Positions 33,216-43,452 are shown, counted from the first letter of the stretch. The stretch: 64,000 nt of DNA from Actinomadura violacea (GCF_017573465.1 NZ_JAGEPF010000044.1:1-64000), one strand, 5' to 3'. The notes: a model not told the origin generated them from the letters alone. Numbers and translations: made by a program.

Positions 33216-33926
33216 TCAGGCGGGGGCGGGCTCGCGCTTGTGCCTGGTGTACCAGATCGCGATGCCGCTGCTCACGACGGCGACGGGGAGCCACACCGCC
33301 GCGACGCCGACCAGGTCCTCGCCGCCGATCACCGGGGAGACGAGCCCGGCGCAGAACAGCACGAGACCGAGCCCGAGCGTGGCGGTCATGCCGGTCGTCG
33401 GGGCGGAGCGCACCAGCCGCCACGCGCCCGCGACGGCCGTCAGCAGCCCGGCGGGCACGACGATCAGCGCCAGGATCAGGACCCGCGCGCGCATGTCGGC
33501 GGGCGCGTCCTGCGTCCGCTGCGAGGCGCCGCCCCGGGCGATCTCCGTCAGCAGCCCGCGCCAGACCGTGCCGGTGACCCGGTCGCCCTTCTCCAGGTCA
33601 CCGATCAGCGGCTTCCGGTTGGCGTACTCGGTCTTCCACCGGGTGCCGTCCGCGCTCGTCAGGTAGGCCCGGTCGGAATCGTTTCTGCCGCTGGTCAGGT
33701 GGATGCCGGCCACGGTGAACGGCTCCGTCCACCGGCACTCGGCGGGCTTGGCCGGCGCCGCGGCGCAGCGCGGTGCCGCCTCGTACGCATGCAGATCGCG
33801 CACGCCGTCGGGCGCGATCCGCACGCTCATGAGGACGCCGATCAGCACCAGGCCCGTCCCGCTCAGCAGCACGATGGCGGCACCGATCCGGCGACTCAGC
33901 ATCCCCCGAAGGGACAGATTGCCCAT
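33216..33926 (-). CDS. Membrane protein of unknown function with four helices
   Basis: The 236-residue protein has one membrane helix near residues 14-34, an extracytoplasmic domain of about 100 residues with two cysteines, and three more helices from about 145 to 225. No family is recognised. The ATG at 33926 is preceded by AATAAT at a spacing fitting a leaderless start, but the hexamer is not canonical. It lies between the DUF3151 and protease genes on the same strand. Confidence 0.6.
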   Translation of the reverse strand: MGNLSLRGMLSRRIGAAIVLLSGTGLVLIGVLMSVRIAPDGVRDLHAYEAAPRCAAAPAKPAECRWTEPFTVAGIHLTSGRNDSDRAYLTSADGTRWKTEYANRKPLIGDLEKGDRVTGTVWRGLLTEIARGGASQRTQDAPADMRARVLILALIVVPAGLLTAVAGAWRLVRSAPTTGMTATLGLGLVLFCAGLVSPVIGGEDLVGVAAVWLPVAVVSSGIAIWYTRHKREPAPA

Positions 33927-33954
33927 GTCCCCATTATTCGCCCAGGTGATCGTG

Positions 33955-35154
33955 TTACGGCGTCGCCGCCTGGGCGAGGTCGTAGACGGCCTTGCTCTGC
34001 GCCCCGAATCCCTGCCCGACCGACCAGGGGCCCAGCGCCCAGGAGAGCGGCCCGAAGAGGTTGACGGCCGGAGCGTCGCCCGTCGAGTTGGTGAAGCGCG
34101 ACGTCACGGCGACCTGCGTGCCCGTGCCGGTGGCGGGGTCGAAGCCGGTGAGCCACGGCCCGCCGCTGGACCCGGGCGACATGGCCGACGGCATGTCGTG
34201 GCCCATGTCGCCGAGCTGGGCGTCGTCGATGGACGTGCCGCTGTGGGCGTACATCAGGGTGCGCCCGTCGTAGCCGCGCCGCTGGGCCGCCGGAACTCCG
34301 AGGCTCTGGTTGGTGCCATCGTTGTTCTTGCCCCAGTACCAGTTGCGGATGTTGTCGGTCGGATAGCCGAATTGGTAGAGCTGCTTCGGGTTGCCGCTGA
34401 CGTCGAACGCGATGTTCTGCGCGCCGACCATCTGGCCGATCGGCCGCGACTCGCCCGGCTTGGCGACGACGCCCATCCCGACGTCGGCGCCGAGGGTCCA
34501 GTTGGAGTGGACCTGCCACTGGTAGGCGACCCACGCCTGGGTGACGCCCCACACCCCGTACGGAGCGACGTCCGGGCCGGGCAGCGTCGTACCGGGCGTG
34601 CCGCCGGGCACGTGGCGGGCGAGGCCCGCCCCGTTGAAGCCGGGGATGAAGACCGCGTTGTCGGCCTCGTACGTCCCGGTCGCGCCGTAGTTGGAGTCGA
34701 CGCGGAAGCAGTGCCCTGCCGCGGTGATGACGCTCTTGTTCGCGCTGGTGACAACGTTGGCCGAGCACGAGTTGTACCGCGTGTCGGAACTGTTGCTCGT
34801 GTTGTGCATGTGGACGAGGAGCTTGCCGGCGGTCCGGGAGATCAGCCCGCCGGAGCTCCAGGGTGCGCTGAGGTCGTCCCAGCCGCCGGTGGGCGCGTAC
34901 GCGTCGGTGCCCTGCCCGTTCTCGTTGCCGTTGTCGTCGTTGAATCCCGCCTGCGCGATGCGGTCGATCGTCCAGTAGTTCACCTCGGCGGCGAGGTTCT
35001 GGTCGTGGTTCGTGCCCGCCGCGACCAGCGGCGGAAGCGCGTACGGGGGCGTGTCGCCGGCCTGCGCCGGCGCCGCGGTCAGCGCCAGTGCGGCGACGGT
35101 GCCGGCGACCGCGCCGCCCACCGTGCGGCCTCGTCGAGCGATCTTGCTGTGCAT
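33955..35154 (-). CDS. Secreted trypsin-like serine protease
   Basis: A 399-residue exported protein with a Sec signal peptide (ends near APAQA). The catalytic histidine is in TAAGHC (His148) and the nucleophile in SPGSSGGPW (Ser330), both classic S1-family motifs; an Asp in LGADVGMGVV is the likely third member. The mature protein is rich in Gly, Asn and Thr, as in secreted actinomycete proteases of the glutamyl endopeptidase kind, though specificity is not readable. The ATG at 35154 begins the signal peptide; a longer frame upstream is rejected. Confidence 0.82.
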   Translation of the reverse strand: MHSKIARRGRTVGGAVAGTVAALALTAAPAQAGDTPPYALPPLVAAGTNHDQNLAAEVNYWTIDRIAQAGFNDDNGNENGQGTDAYAPTGGWDDLSAPWSSGGLISRTAGKLLVHMHNTSNSSDTRYNSCSANVVTSANKSVITAAGHCFRVDSNYGATGTYEADNAVFIPGFNGAGLARHVPGGTPGTTLPGPDVAPYGVWGVTQAWVAYQWQVHSNWTLGADVGMGVVAKPGESRPIGQMVGAQNIAFDVSGNPKQLYQFGYPTDNIRNWYWGKNNDGTNQSLGVPAAQRRGYDGRTLMYAHSGTSIDDAQLGDMGHDMPSAMSPGSSGGPWLTGFDPATGTGTQVAVTSRFTNSTGDAPAVNLFGPLSWALGPWSVGQGFGAQSKAVYDLAQAATP

Positions 35155-35309
35155 GGGACGGCCTCGTTCCCCTCGGACGGCGGCGGGAGGCGCCCCGATC
35201 ATACAGACACACTTGTTCGTATGGAATCGACGTCCGATTCCTGCAAGCCGCAGAGGGCCTCACATGCCTACGCTGACCAGCAAGAAGACCCGAGACGCAG
35301 GGGGACCCC

Positions 35310-35576
35310 GTGACCGATTCGGACCTCACCGGCCTGGTCAACGTGGGCCGGGCCGTGGCCCGCTACTTCGAGCGCATCGGCATCACCCGTGTCGAGCAGC
35401 TCGCGGGCCAGGACCCGGTCGAGCTGTACGAACGGATGTCGGCCGCGTACGGGGAGCGGCTCGACCCGTGCCTGCTCGACACCGTCATGTCCGCCGTCGA
35501 TCAGGCCGACGGCCGCCCCGGCCGCCCCTGGTGGCACTACACCCCGGAACGCCGCCGCCTGCTCGAGAAGCCCTAG
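35310..35576 (+). CDS. Small helix-hairpin-helix protein
   Basis: An 88-residue protein with a helix-hairpin-helix module (NVGRAVARYFERIGITRVEQL) followed by a helical tail, resembling the Cdd1/TfoX C-terminal group of DNA-binding-like small proteins. The GTG at 35310 follows GGGGGA. A TACGCT hexamer about 36 bases upstream may be its -10. It is convergent with the acetyltransferase gene, stop codons being 12 bases apart. Function unknown. Confidence 0.7.
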   Translation: MTDSDLTGLVNVGRAVARYFERIGITRVEQLAGQDPVELYERMSAAYGERLDPCLLDTVMSAVDQADGRPGRPWWHYTPERRRLLEKP

Positions 35577-35588
35577 CCGCCGCGGGCG

Positions 35589-36125
35589 TCAGGAGCGCGC
35601 TGCGGGCCTCGGTGGTGGGAGGGGCAGGTGGAAGTGGGCGGCGCCCTCCTCGGTGCGCGAGCGGGCGGCGGGCCAGCCGTGGCGGACGAACAGGAGCGCG
35701 TCCCGGTTGCCGAGGATGACGTCCGCGCCGAACTCGGTGATGCCGCGCCGCGCGGCGAGCTGCGTCAGGTAGCCGACCAGTCGGCTGCCGAGGCCGCGGC
35801 GCTGCCACGGGTCGGCGACGAGCACCGCGAGCTCCGCCCGGCACGGCACGCGGACGTCCCGGACGTACTCCGCGATCCCCACCATCTCCCCATCGGCCAG
35901 CGCGACCAGGGCCTCGCGGTCCCAGTGGTCGAGGCGGTCCATGGTGGCGACGTAGTAGTCGGGGATGCGCGGCGTGCCGGAGAAGAAGCGCGTGTAGAGG
36001 CTGGCGCCGGAGAGCCGGCCGGACATCCGGACGAGCCGCTCGCGGTCAGTCACCCCGTACGGCCGTATCCGCACGTCCTCCGGCGCGGCAATGTGAGCGA
36101 CGCTGCGCACATTGAGTTGCTTCAT
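35589..36125 (-). CDS. GNAT-family N-acetyltransferase
   Basis: A 178-residue GCN5-related acetyltransferase domain. The acetyl-CoA loop is visible as AVLVADPWQRRGLGSRLVGYL, with the Q/RxxGxG/A pattern. The substrate is unknown. The ATG at 36125 is one of two close ATGs (the other at 36134). It lies downstream of, and on the same strand as, an HxlR regulator gene, with the palindrome GGTTGCGTCAAGCAACC between, so it is a likely target of that regulator. Confidence 0.8.
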   Translation of the reverse strand: MKQLNVRSVAHIAAPEDVRIRPYGVTDRERLVRMSGRLSGASLYTRFFSGTPRIPDYYVATMDRLDHWDREALVALADGEMVGIAEYVRDVRVPCRAELAVLVADPWQRRGLGSRLVGYLTQLAARRGITEFGADVILGNRDALLFVRHGWPAARSRTEEGAAHFHLPLPPPRPAARS

Positions 36126-36146
36126 GAAACCCATTGGACCGCAGCA

Positions 36147-36163
36147 GGTTGCGTCAAGCAACC
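36147..36163. promoter_or_regulatory. Palindrome upstream of the acetyltransferase gene
   Basis: GGTTGC (36147-36152) and GCAACC (36158-36163) flank GTCAA. It lies 22 bases before the acetyltransferase start and just downstream of the HxlR-type regulator gene, the position expected for its operator. Confidence 0.45.
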
Positions 36164-36205
36164 CATATCTCGACGAACGGCCGGCCGATTCTTCGTCGGG
36201 ATCCG

Positions 36206-36655
36206 CTACGCGCCCGGCCCGGGCCGCGGGTCGACGTCCCCGGGACCGAGGACGGCACCACAGGAGTCGCAGGTGAAGCCGGCGGTAAGCGAACCGGGGC
36301 AGCCCCGATGGCCGACGATCATCGGCGGCCCGTCCGGCGCGTAATGGCGGTCGCCCCACATGAGCAGCGTCATCATCGCCGGCCACAGCTCGACGCCCTT
36401 GCGGGTGAGGCGGTACTCGTGGCGCTCGGGCCGCTCCTGGTACGGGACGCGGCGCATGATCCCCTCGTCGCACAGCCGGGTCAGCCGGTCGGTGAGGACG
36501 TTGCGGGCGACGCCGAGCGCGTCCTGGAAGTCGTCGAAGCGGCGGACGCCCTCGAACGCGCTGCGGATGACCAGCAGCGTCCAGCGGTCGCCGACGATCT
36601 CCAGCGCGCGGGCGATCGAGCAGTTCTGCGATTCGTAGGTGCGGGGCAGCGCCAC
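36206..36655 (-). CDS. HxlR-family transcriptional regulator
   Basis: A 149-residue winged-helix regulator with the HxlR signature: Cys near the start (QNCSIARALEIVGDRWTLLVIR), FQDALGVARNVLTDRL for the recognition helix, and YRLTRKGVEL in the wing. Two extra cysteine pairs near the C-terminus (GCPGSLTAGFTCDSCG) suggest metal or redox sensing. The GTG start is 7 bases after TAGTCT (36663-36668, minus strand), a leaderless pattern. The acetyltransferase gene follows on the same strand. Confidence 0.85.
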   Translation of the reverse strand: MALPRTYESQNCSIARALEIVGDRWTLLVIRSAFEGVRRFDDFQDALGVARNVLTDRLTRLCDEGIMRRVPYQERPERHEYRLTRKGVELWPAMMTLLMWGDRHYAPDGPPMIVGHRGCPGSLTAGFTCDSCGAVLGPGDVDPRPGPGA

Positions 36656-36742
36656 ACACCCGAGACTACCGAAGTTTCATCACAAAACGCGCGAAGAGCC
36701 GGCTGCACCCCGGCCCGGAAGGCGGGAGCCCAGCCACCACCA

Positions 36743-36879
36743 CGGGCGGGCACGCGGAGCGAGTGCAGCGAGCGCAGCGGGCCCGCCCGACGACGGACAA
36801 CGCGTTTCGCGCGGAGCGCTAGCGGAGCGGGAAACGCGTTGTCCGTCGTGACGGGGGTTCCAGGGGGTCGCCCCCCTGG
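36743..36879. repeat. Composite palindromic repeat behind fbaA (second locus)
   Basis: Three hairpins in the reverse order of the 26133-26449 block: CGGGCGGGC (36743-36751) with GCCCGCCCG (36781-36789); ACGACGGACAACGCGTTTC (36790-36808) with its exact complement at 36831-36849; and CCAGGGGG (36860-36867) with CCCCCTGG (36872-36879). Loops and linkers match the first locus closely. In the long stem three adjacent bases differ from the first locus on both arms in a way that keeps pairing. The last hairpin sits 5 bases past the fbaA stop and can act as its terminator. Confidence 0.85.
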
Positions 36880-36883
36880 GAAA

Positions 36884-37903
<1,020 letters not shown>

Positions 37904-38091
37904 TGTCAGCGTCCTTTCATACGCAGGGTGCCGCCGGGCATCCGGCCGGGCGGTAGCACCACGAACGACCGTCTACCCAGGTGAGGGGCCCGGGTCACAC
38001 GGTCTCCGGTCTGGCATGCCGTCCGCCTCCAGTATCCCGTCGGGGCCCGCGTTCCACCTAATCGCGACGGGCGTGAAGGTACGCTCGCGGT

Positions 38092-38817
38092 GTGGATCTC
38101 ACGACGATTCCCCTCGACATCACCGAGTGGCTGCATCCGACCGCGTGGCTGCAGCTGTTCGGGACGTTCGCGACGATCGGCGTGCTCGCCATCATCTTCG
38201 CGGAGACCGGCCTGCTGGTCGGCTGCATCCTGCCGGGCGACTCGCTGCTGTTCACGGCGGGGATCCTCACGGCCGTCAGCGAGGTCAACGGCCAGGAGTT
38301 CCAGTCCTTGTCGCTGCCGTGGCTGCTGGTGGGCGGCCCGATCGCGGCGATCGCGGGCGCGCAGCTCGGGCACTTCCTCGGGGCGCGCTACGGGCGCCGG
38401 CTGTTCGACCGGCCCGACTCCAAGCTGTTCCGGCGGGAGTGGGTGGACAAGGCGGAGTACTACTTCAACCGGTTCGGCCCGGCGCGCGCGGTGGTGCTGG
38501 CCCGGTTCATCCCGATCGTCCGGACGTTCCTGAACCCGCTCGCCGGGATGCTGGGCATGGACGGCCGCAAGTTCTTCATCTGGAACGTGGTCGGTGGCGT
38601 GGCCTGGACGGACGCGCTGTTCCTGCTCGGCCACTTCCTCGGTTCCGAGGTCCCGGACATCGAGAAGTACATCCTGCCGGGGGTCGTCGTCATCCTCGTG
38701 CTGTCGCTGATCCCGATCGTCCGGGAGATCATGAAGGGGCGCGGCGGTGGCAACGGTCCGAATAAGAATGACCGTGAAGAGTCACGTCCGTCGCTCAGGA
38801 GTGACAGTTATCGCTAA
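38092..38817 (+). CDS. dedA: DedA-family membrane protein
   Basis: A 241-residue polytopic protein with the DedA pattern: an early amphipathic hydrophobic region, ETGLLVGCILPGDSLLFTAG, the ARFIPIVRTFLNPLAGML block and about five membrane helices in all. DedA proteins are linked to lipid flipping and envelope homeostasis. GTG at 38092 lies 6 bases after TACGCT (38080-38085), indicating a leaderless mRNA. It diverges from fbaA. Confidence 0.9.
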   Translation: MDLTTIPLDITEWLHPTAWLQLFGTFATIGVLAIIFAETGLLVGCILPGDSLLFTAGILTAVSEVNGQEFQSLSLPWLLVGGPIAAIAGAQLGHFLGARYGRRLFDRPDSKLFRREWVDKAEYYFNRFGPARAVVLARFIPIVRTFLNPLAGMLGMDGRKFFIWNVVGGVAWTDALFLLGHFLGSEVPDIEKYILPGVVVILVLSLIPIVREIMKGRGGGNGPNKNDREESRPSLRSDSYR

Positions 38818-38826
38818 CCTCCCCAT

Positions 38827-39291
38827 GTGGGACGTCATCGGTCGGACCCTATAGGTCTTGCGCGCATCGTGATCGCGGCCATCGCCGTGGTCTTCGCCTT
38901 AGCGCTTCTCGTGGTGGGCGGCATGGCTCTGGTCAACGCCGTGACAAGCTCGCCGGACAAGCAGGGCCCCTCGTCGGCGGCCTCATCCCCGAGCGGGCAG
39001 AGCACGTCCTCCCCGACGGCGTCCCCCACCGCGCAGGCCCCCTCGGCGAGCGTCCCTCTGCTGATCAAGGTCACCGGCCCGGCGACCACGGTGATCGTCC
39101 GCGTGCCCGACACCGGGCGGGTGCTGACGCAGGGCGTCCACAACACCGGGGAGGTGCTCCAGTTCAAGGAGAACACCCTGGACGTGGTCGCGACGAACGG
39201 CGGCTCGCTCCAGGTGGCCATCTACGGCAAGCTGCAGCCGGCCAAGCCGGCGAACCAGCGGGCCACCTGGTACGTGCGCCCGAAGGGCTGA
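38827..39291 (+). CDS. Single-pass membrane protein with a DUF4115/RodZ-C-like domain
   Basis: A 154-residue protein with a short cytoplasmic N-terminus, one membrane helix (about residues 12-36), a Ser/Pro/Thr-rich linker and a compact beta domain (LLIKVTGPATTVIVRVPDTGRV, TGEVLQF, LDVVATNGG). That pattern resembles the extracytoplasmic RodZ C-terminal domain. TAACCT (38815-38820) ends 6 bases before the GTG, so it has its own probable leaderless promoter although it starts just 9 bases after dedA. It is convergent with pyrE. Confidence 0.7.
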   Translation: MGRHRSDPIGLARIVIAAIAVVFALALLVVGGMALVNAVTSSPDKQGPSSAASSPSGQSTSSPTASPTAQAPSASVPLLIKVTGPATTVIVRVPDTGRVLTQGVHNTGEVLQFKENTLDVVATNGGSLQVAIYGKLQPAKPANQRATWYVRPKG

Positions 39292-39304
39292 GCGGCCCGG
39301 AGGG

Positions 39305-39841
39305 CTAGGACAGGCCGAGGTCCTCGACCGCGTACGGGTGCCGGTACACCAGGCCCTCCTCGGCGATCCGGGGGGCCGCGCCGCGCTCCAGGATCGTCGC
39401 GACGGCGACGACCTCGGCGCCGGCCTCGCGCAGCGCCTCGACGGCGGTGAGGACGGACCCGCCGGTGGTGGAGGTGTCCTCGACGGCGAGGACGCGGCGT
39501 CCGGCGACGTCGGGGCCCTCGATGCGGCGCTGGAGGCCGTGCGCCTTGCCGGCCTTGCGCACGACGAACGCGTCGAGGTGCTGCCCGCGCGCGGCGGCGG
39601 CGTGCAGCATGGCGGTGGCGACGGGGTCGGCGCCGAGGGTGAGGCCGCCGACGGCGTCGTAGCCGAGGTCGTCGGTCTCGTCCAGCATCACCCGCCCGAC
39701 GAGGGGGGCGACGGCGCCGTCCAGGGTGACCCGGCGCAGGTCGACGTACCAGGACGCCTTCTTGCCCGAGGACAGGGTGAAGTCCCCGTGCACGACGGCC
39801 TTGTCCTTGATCTCTCGCAGCAGCTCTTCACGATCGCTCAC
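39305..39841 (-). CDS. pyrE: Orotate phosphoribosyltransferase
   Basis: A 178-residue type I phosphoribosyltransferase forming OMP from orotate and PRPP. The N-terminal LSSGKKASWYVDLRR and the PRPP-binding VLAVEDTSTTGGS are present. The GTG at 39841 is preferred because TAGGGT (39849-39854, minus strand) ends 7 bases before it. The ATG at 39859 would lie upstream of the inferred transcript start. An alpha/beta-hydrolase-like gene diverges from it. Confidence 0.9.
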   Translation of the reverse strand: MSDREELLREIKDKAVVHGDFTLSSGKKASWYVDLRRVTLDGAVAPLVGRVMLDETDDLGYDAVGGLTLGADPVATAMLHAAAARGQHLDAFVVRKAGKAHGLQRRIEGPDVAGRRVLAVEDTSTTGGSVLTAVEALREAGAEVVAVATILERGAAPRIAEEGLVYRHPYAVEDLGLS

Positions 39842-39912
39842 AGGAGGAACCCTATTCATCCGGCGCCGGCCGCCGGCAGCCGACATGTACGGTTGCCGCG
39901 GGAAGGGGAGCC

Positions 39913-40431
39913 ATGACGCCGGGATCCGTGGTGCTGCTGCACGCGCCGGGCGCCGCCGCGGCGTCCTGGGGCGACATGCCGGAGATGCTGCGCTCGTACG
40001 GGATGGACGTGATCGCGCCGGACGTGCCGGAGGGGGCGGGCACCCGGTACGTGGCCCGCGTCTCGCTGATCGTCTCGGCGGCGGGGCCGTCGGTGCCGCT
40101 GGTGCTGGCGGCGCTCGGGGCGGCGGGTCCGCTGGTGCCGGCGATCGCGCTGGCGCAGCGCGCGGCGCACCGCCCGGTGGGCGGGTACGTGTTCGTGGAC
40201 GCCGAGCTGCCGCGTCCGCCGGGTGCGGTGCACGACCACGATTCCCTGCCGGGGCCGCCGGACTGGCCCGAGGCGCCGTGCGGCTACCTGCGCACCCATG
40301 CAGACCAGGCGGCCTTCCCCGATCGTGACGGGACGGTCAGGGAGGCCCGGCTGCGCGGCTGGGCCGTCGTCGAGCACGAGCCTCCCGCCGCCGCGGCCCA
40401 GGCGTTCAGCGAGCTGATAGCGACGCTCTAG
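39913..40431 (+). CDS. Alpha/beta-hydrolase-like protein
   Basis: A 172-residue protein that begins like an alpha/beta-hydrolase (VVLLHAPGAAAASWGDMPEML, then MDVIAPDVPEG), but the usual GxSxG elbow is not evident and the protein is short. Catalysis is therefore doubtful. AAGGGGAG precedes the ATG, and TACGGT about 25 bases upstream is a possible -10. It diverges from pyrE and is convergent with an MFS transporter gene. I do not know its role. Confidence 0.6.
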   Translation: MTPGSVVLLHAPGAAAASWGDMPEMLRSYGMDVIAPDVPEGAGTRYVARVSLIVSAAGPSVPLVLAALGAAGPLVPAIALAQRAAHRPVGGYVFVDAELPRPPGAVHDHDSLPGPPDWPEAPCGYLRTHADQAAFPDRDGTVREARLRGWAVVEHEPPAAAAQAFSELIATL

Positions 40432-40448
40432 GCCGCGGCGGTGCGCCG

Positions 40449-42026
40449 TCAGGGCGCGTCGACCTCGGGGGCGGAACGGTTCGAGCCGCGCAGTGTCAGC
40501 AGGGTGAGCAGCGCGGACGCGAGGGCGGCGGCGCCGCAGACGACGAACCCGATCGAGTAGCCGTGGCCGACGGCGTCCAGGGCCATGGAGTGGACGGGCT
40601 TGAGCGGCGGCGCGGCGGCGGACGCGCTGTTGATGCCGAGCGGCCCGCCTTCGTTCAGCACCTCCATGGCGGCGTGCTTGAGCCCGGCGGGCAGCGGCGA
40701 GGCGTCGAGCTTGTCGGTGAAGCCGGAGCCGGCGCGGCTGAGGGCGACGGCGCCGATGACGGCGGGGCCGAGGGTGAAGCCGAAGTCGCGCAGCAGGTTG
40801 GTGGTCGCGCTGGCCATGCCCTCCAGGTGGTGCGGGACGGTGTTGACGGCGGTCGCGGTGATCGAGGAGACGGTGACGGCGAAGCCGATGCCGACCAGGC
40901 CGAGCGGCAGGATCAGCGAGGTCATGGCGCGGTCGCCGATCGGCAGCGTCGCGGTCCAAAAGTCGCCGGCGGCGATGAGGATCAGCCCGCCGCCGGTGAG
41001 CAGGCCGGGCGCGACGCGGTGCAGGAGCCGTTCGGTGACCGGCAGGAGGACGAGCGCGAGGCCGTTGAGCAGCAGGAACGCCATCGCGGTGTGCATGGGC
41101 GGCTGGTCCTGCGCGGGGCCGAGCCGGATGCTGACCGAGTAGGCGGTGCCGAGGAAGCTGAACATGCCGACGACGGCGACGATCGAGGCGACCGCGAAGG
41201 ACCGGTTGGCGAACAGGTCGAGCCGCAGCAGCGGCGAGCGGACGCGCAGCTCGGCGGCGACGAACGCGGCGAGGAACAGCGCGGCGAGCACGAACCCGGC
41301 GACGACGGGCGTGGAGCCCCAGCCGTCCTCGGGGCCCTGGATGATGGCGTAGAGCAGCGCGAACAGGCCGAGGCCGATGGTGATCTGGCCGGCCGGGTCG
41401 AGGGAGCGGCCTTCGGGGGCGCGGGAGTCGCGCGCGAGCAGGGTGCTGACGGCCGCGCTGATCGCGGCGAGGACGGTGACCACGATGAACGACCAGCGCC
41501 ACGACCCGTAGGTGGCGGTGATGCCGCCGAGCAGCGGGGCGAGGAAGCCGCCGGTGGACAGGCACGCGGCCCACAGTGCGATGACCCGGGCGCGCTGGGT
41601 GCCGCCGCTGGTCCCGGCGGCGAGCATGGCGAGCGAGGTGGGGAACAGCGCGGCGGCGCCGAGGCCCGCGAGGGCCTGCCCGGCCCACAGCTGGTGGACG
41701 CCGGAGCTGGTGGTGCTGACCAGCTCGCCGACCGCCATCAGGGCGGCGCCGCCGATGAGCAGCCGCTTGCGTCCGAACAGGTCGCCGAGCACGCCGAACG
41801 TCAGTTCCAGGACGGCGACGGGCAGCAGGAACGCGTCGGAGATCCAGGTGAGCTGGGACCCGACGGGGTGCAGGTCCTTCTGGAACAGGCCGTTGAGGGT
41901 GGCCGGGATCGCGATGCCGATCTGCGCGAGGCAGACCGCGACGCAACCCGCGATCAGCGTGCCGCGCGCGAGGGACGCGCCGGACGCCGGCGTGGAGCGG
42001 GACGGGGTCTCCGCGGTGGTGGACAC
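40449..42026 (-). CDS. MFS drug-efflux transporter, DHA2 (EmrB/QacA) type
   Basis: The 525-residue protein has 14 probable membrane helices. It carries the MFS loop motif GDLFGRKRLLIGG and the early WISDAFLLPVAVLELTFG stretch typical of 14-helix proton-driven exporters. The GTG at 42026 follows AAGGAG by 5 bases and lies 17 bases after the stop of the secreted hydrolase, so the two form an operon. A promoter for both is seen at 43453-43482 and the PaaX-type regulator gene lies next upstream. Export of a toxic or signalling compound is likely; substrate unknown. Confidence 0.88.
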   Translation of the reverse strand: MSTTAETPSRSTPASGASLARGTLIAGCVAVCLAQIGIAIPATLNGLFQKDLHPVGSQLTWISDAFLLPVAVLELTFGVLGDLFGRKRLLIGGAALMAVGELVSTTSSGVHQLWAGQALAGLGAAALFPTSLAMLAAGTSGGTQRARVIALWAACLSTGGFLAPLLGGITATYGSWRWSFIVVTVLAAISAAVSTLLARDSRAPEGRSLDPAGQITIGLGLFALLYAIIQGPEDGWGSTPVVAGFVLAALFLAAFVAAELRVRSPLLRLDLFANRSFAVASIVAVVGMFSFLGTAYSVSIRLGPAQDQPPMHTAMAFLLLNGLALVLLPVTERLLHRVAPGLLTGGGLILIAAGDFWTATLPIGDRAMTSLILPLGLVGIGFAVTVSSITATAVNTVPHHLEGMASATTNLLRDFGFTLGPAVIGAVALSRAGSGFTDKLDASPLPAGLKHAAMEVLNEGGPLGINSASAAAPPLKPVHSMALDAVGHGYSIGFVVCGAAALASALLTLLTLRGSNRSAPEVDAP

Positions 42027-42043
42027 GTGGACTCCTTCGGGGT

Positions 42044-43411
42044 TCAGCGGCGCACGCCGACGAGGACGCCGGGCCGGTAGGGGACGAACGCGGCGCCGTC
42101 GAGGCCGAGCGCGAGCGCGCTGCGCTGCAGCTGGGCGGCGCCGGTGCCGCTCCAGCGTCCGGTGGTGATCCGGTGCTGGACGGCGTGGACGGCGGCGACG
42201 GTCTCGGCGGTGGTGAAGTTGCAGTGGCTCTGCCGGGCGACGTACGCCTGCCGCAGCAGGGCGGAGCGTCCGGCGGCCCGGACCCGTCCGGCGAACGCGT
42301 TCTCCTGCTCGACGGGGACGAGCTGGTCGGACGTGGTGTGCACGTCGAGCAGGGGGACGGCGAGGCCCTGGCCCGCGGTGGAGGTGCGGGTCAGGGACCG
42401 GGCGGCGGCGGGGTCGGCGGTGACGTCCGCGCCCTTGGTGAGGCGGGTGAGGTCGGCGTTGAGGTCGAGCCCGGCCGTCCGGTACAGCGCGCGTACCTGC
42501 GCGGCGTGTGAGGACCGCCGCAAGAGCGCGGTGTAGTCGACGCCCTTGTTCCACGAGGTGTTGCCCCCTGCGGACAGCTCGACCTGGTACCGCGCGGTGG
42601 TCAGGAACGACAGCAGGCCCTGCGAGTACCACGCGTACTGCTGCTTCTCCTGGCCCGTGTAGTCGTGCTTGGCGGGCGGCTGCTGGTTCGGCGCCCAGTC
42701 TGCGAGGTTGAGGTAGGCGGACGCGAGGGCGATCCGGGCGCGCCCTTGCGGGGTGGCCTGCGCCTTGGTGACGGCGTCGGTGAGCTCGGTGCCGAGCGCG
42801 GCGGCCTCGGCCGCGCCGGAGAAGCCGACGAGCCGGGTCCCGCTACCGGGGCCGAGGAGCGCGGTGATCGCGTACTCGGCGTCGAGTTGGTAGTTGTCGA
42901 GGTCGACGCCTCCGGCGACGAGGCCGCAGAGGCCGAGCGCGCCGTCGACGCGCCCGGCGCCGTCCCGGGCGATCTGCGCGTTGATCAGCCCGCCCATGGA
43001 CTGGCCGACGGAGATGACGTGCCGGGGCCGTCCGGCGGCGCCGCGGAACGCGTCGATCGTGGCGAACTGGTCGCGCTCGGCGGACTTCAGGGCCCACATC
43101 GAGCCGTTCGGGTCGTAGGACGAGCCGGCGAGCGCGTAGCCCTCGGCGAGCAGCGCGGTCCGCGCGCCGGGGCTGGGCGCGTCCTGCGCGACGAGGGGGC
43201 CGAAACCGTGGCTGAGCAGCAGCAGCGTGCCGTTCCAGCGGGCGGGCACTTCGGCGGTCCAGGCGGCGCCGTCGGCGAGCTTCCCGGAGTAGGCGGACGG
43301 TGCGGCGGAGTAGGCGGGGGTGGCGGCGGCGGACGGGACGGCCGGGGCGAGCGCGAGCGCGGCGCCGGCGGCGAGTCCGCCCAGATGGCGGGCGTGGCGG
43401 GGGAGGGACAT
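42044..43411 (-). CDS. Secreted alpha/beta hydrolase
   Basis: A 455-residue exported protein with a Sec signal (cleavage after about residue 30, near SAAATPA). It has an alpha/beta-hydrolase fold with the nucleophile elbow GQSMGG (Ser138), oxyanion region LLLLSHGFGP and a C-terminal His in RQSHCNF. It may be a lipase- or esterase-like enzyme. AGGAG precedes the ATG. It heads the operon with the MFS exporter, which suggests joint action on an exported or external substrate. Confidence 0.82.
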   Translation of the reverse strand: MSLPRHARHLGGLAAGAALALAPAVPSAAATPAYSAAPSAYSGKLADGAAWTAEVPARWNGTLLLLSHGFGPLVAQDAPSPGARTALLAEGYALAGSSYDPNGSMWALKSAERDQFATIDAFRGAAGRPRHVISVGQSMGGLINAQIARDGAGRVDGALGLCGLVAGGVDLDNYQLDAEYAITALLGPGSGTRLVGFSGAAEAAALGTELTDAVTKAQATPQGRARIALASAYLNLADWAPNQQPPAKHDYTGQEKQQYAWYSQGLLSFLTTARYQVELSAGGNTSWNKGVDYTALLRRSSHAAQVRALYRTAGLDLNADLTRLTKGADVTADPAAARSLTRTSTAGQGLAVPLLDVHTTSDQLVPVEQENAFAGRVRAAGRSALLRQAYVARQSHCNFTTAETVAAVHAVQHRITTGRWSGTGAAQLQRSALALGLDGAAFVPYRPGVLVGVRR

Positions 43412-43452
43412 GGGGGGCTCCTGATCGGGGAGCGTGCCGGAAGGTCGCCGCG

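Noticed and set aside
36134..36659. Fusion of the acetyltransferase with upstream sequence as one 356-residue protein
   Set aside because: The upstream part is another frame of the HxlR gene; the acetyltransferase has its own ATG and a palindrome before it.
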